A stretch of DNA of 54,870 nt from Corallococcus interemptor (GTDB taxonomy: Bacteria; Myxococcota; Myxococcia; Myxococcales; Myxococcaceae). Location: positions 1 through 54,870 of the forward strand of contig NZ_RAWM01000051.1 in the NCBI RefSeq assembly GCF_003668875.1. Direction: 5' to 3'. Position 1 is the stretch's first letter, and each line of letters opens with the position of its first letter. The notes under the pieces were generated by a model that worked only from the letters and a program-made list of their open reading frames with translations, ran no database searches and had not been told where the DNA came from. Shown here piece by piece: positions 54,601 through 54,870 of this stretch. Both the position numbers and the translations under genes were made by a program.

Positions 54601-54870
54601 CCCACCACCGTCCCCGCCGCGTTCACGTCGAACGGCCGGCACCGTCCATCCGGCGCCAGGATGCCGCCCTCCTGGTTGCGGTGCGCGCCCAGCTGCGGCG
54701 TGCGGATGGACACGCCCCCCGCGAGCGCCAGGTCACACTCGCCCGCCAGCAGCGACTGACACGCCAGATGCAACGCCACCAGCGACGTGGAGCACGCCGA
54801 CTGCACCGTCATCGCCGGGCCCGTCAGGTCCAGCTCGTACGACACCCGCGTGGCCAGGAAGTCACCCGAC
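51690..54870 (-). CDS. Type I PKS module KS-AT-ACP-TE (5' part outside window)
   Basis: The frame is open to the right edge and covers 1060 residues up to the stop at 51690. The KS is cut; its active Cys is at 54792-54794 (QSACSTSLVA), and EAHGTAT and KSNFGHLDAAAG supply the two His. The AT has GHSLGEYVAA, typical of malonyl types. The usual HAFH position reads RAAH, so specificity is uncertain. No reductive domain lies between AT and the carrier (GGDSLVAL, Ser codon 52506-52508). A thioesterase ends the protein, with LLVGASFGGAVV and a final GNHLSML His. The beta-keto group therefore stays unreduced unless other enzymes act. It converges on the NRPS (41-base gap) and provides the release step the NRPS lacks. 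Confidence 0.92.
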   Translation of the reverse strand, partial: SGDFLATRVSYELDLTGPAMTVQSACSTSLVALHLACQSLLAGECDLALAGGVSIRTPQLGAHRNQEGGILAPDGRCRPFDVNAAGTVVGNGVGMLVLKRLADAVADRDTIRAVVLGTALNNDGGAKTGFAAPSVQGQSAVIREALSVAGVSPSEVSYVEAHGTATALGDPIEVAALKQVFEGVSPGACGLGAVKSNFGHLDAAAGVAGVIKTVLAMEHRTLPPTLNFTKPHPMLELEGSPFQVVASARAWEGPLPLRAGVTALGIGGTNAHVVLQEAPALPETDAPRRGEEVLLLSAKTEGALERMTSALAERVQGASGAGLADVAHTLQVGRARFPWRRFVVVRQGEDAAALLTGKPGAVFDEGEARGVAFLFPGGGAQRVNMGEAFLREPAFRAAIDTCAEWLRGPLGADLRDILFAGPERFDAAARELDRPLWSQPALFVCDWALAQLWLSWGVKPEALLGHSLGEYVAACLAGVFTLEEALGLVVARGRLMEAMPPGGMVSVLAPVEQVSEFVGAAVSVAAINGPETCVLSGPVQELEAAEQALTARGIEHKRVRYARAAHSAMLEPYLEGFAREVARVKLRAPSLPVVSSLTGRWLQEREATSPDYWVRHLRHTVRFSDALACLLESGDRALIEVGPGTTLTALARQHPVRKTQPVLATLPTKGDAPGSALAALGEAWAAGVDVDWERIRDGERRRRVDLPTYSFDREHYSLDDAAPAPISREAMAARAKAVVPPKARAPRRSERVAPRDATEQILVECFQTLFRLDDVGIHDDFFALGGDSLVALRLLAMISERFGKRLALKEMLTAPTVELLARKLGGQEESRALPPGVALLQQGTRGPPLFFVHGAGGQAVFYRELAGAIDPGRTAYAFEARGLEPDGPLHTSVDEMATAYLEGLRALQPSGPYLLVGASFGGAVVYEMARRLKAEGHAVPLCAMLDTPGPGDIARARVGGVGFAQEQVFTDPEQQKRYVRVWEANMLALRDYPMPRFEGGTLQFFRAATLIEHLPKHVELEWLDSGAVIRVETVPGNHLSMLLGENAVGLGAKLAAFLP

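Overview
The window is a GC-rich (roughly 70 %) chromosomal segment that looks myxobacterial (Myxococcus/Corallococcus-like). The reasons are its extreme GC3 usage, an ADYC-type secreted protein, a MopE-type putative metal-binding lipoprotein, a giant Ser/Thr kinase-STAND-FGE receptor beside a divergent sigma-70-like gene, and several lineage-type secreted proteins of unknown function. This assignment is inferred from gene content, not from a marker gene.

Left half (1 to about 29.6 kb): housekeeping and accessory genes. In order these are a cut-off alpha/beta hydrolase, a small sigma-region-2-like protein, a 1226-residue protein with two SF1 helicase motors, a CARDB/HYR-like lipoprotein, a YgiQ-family radical SAM protein, a short hypothetical gene and a hybrid sensor kinase remnant with two internal deletions. 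Then come a ChaN-like lipoprotein, small secreted proteins with strong hairpins between them, a 1685-residue polytopic membrane protein, the ADYC protein, the sigma/kinase pair, a GNAT acetyltransferase, hypothetical genes, the MopE-like lipoprotein and an RluD-type pseudouridine synthase.

Right half (29.7 kb to the right edge): an unusual natural-product locus. A leftward operon from about 39.83 to 33.87 kb encodes a split transketolase (N and C halves), a LysW-type amino-group carrier protein ending in EDWGE, LysX (ATP-grasp ligase), LysY (ArgC-like reductase), an HK97-fold capsid/encapsulin-like shell protein and a sulfotransferase. A perfect 13-bp bidirectional terminator follows, and then SDR, LysZ (kinase) and LysK (deacylase). 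Divergently, rightward, lie a stand-alone AMP-ligase, a free acyl-carrier protein and a three-module NRPS (C-A-T x3, no thioesterase). A type I PKS module (KS-AT-ACP-TE, KS cut by the right edge) faces them on the minus strand. An MFS exporter flanks the left end.

Working model (inference): LysX attaches glutamate or a homologue to LysW. LysZ and LysY turn its side-chain carboxylate into an aldehyde, and the transketolase adds a two-carbon ketol unit. The SDR and LysK complete and release a polyhydroxylated or cyclic amino acid, for which the Pro-like second A domain is a candidate user. The ligase and free ACP would supply a starter. The NRPS and then the PKS build and release the chain, the sulfotransferase may tailor it, and the HK97-fold shell may enclose part of the pathway. 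No LysJ-type aminotransferase, capsid-assembly genes or tRNA/rRNA genes were seen in the window.
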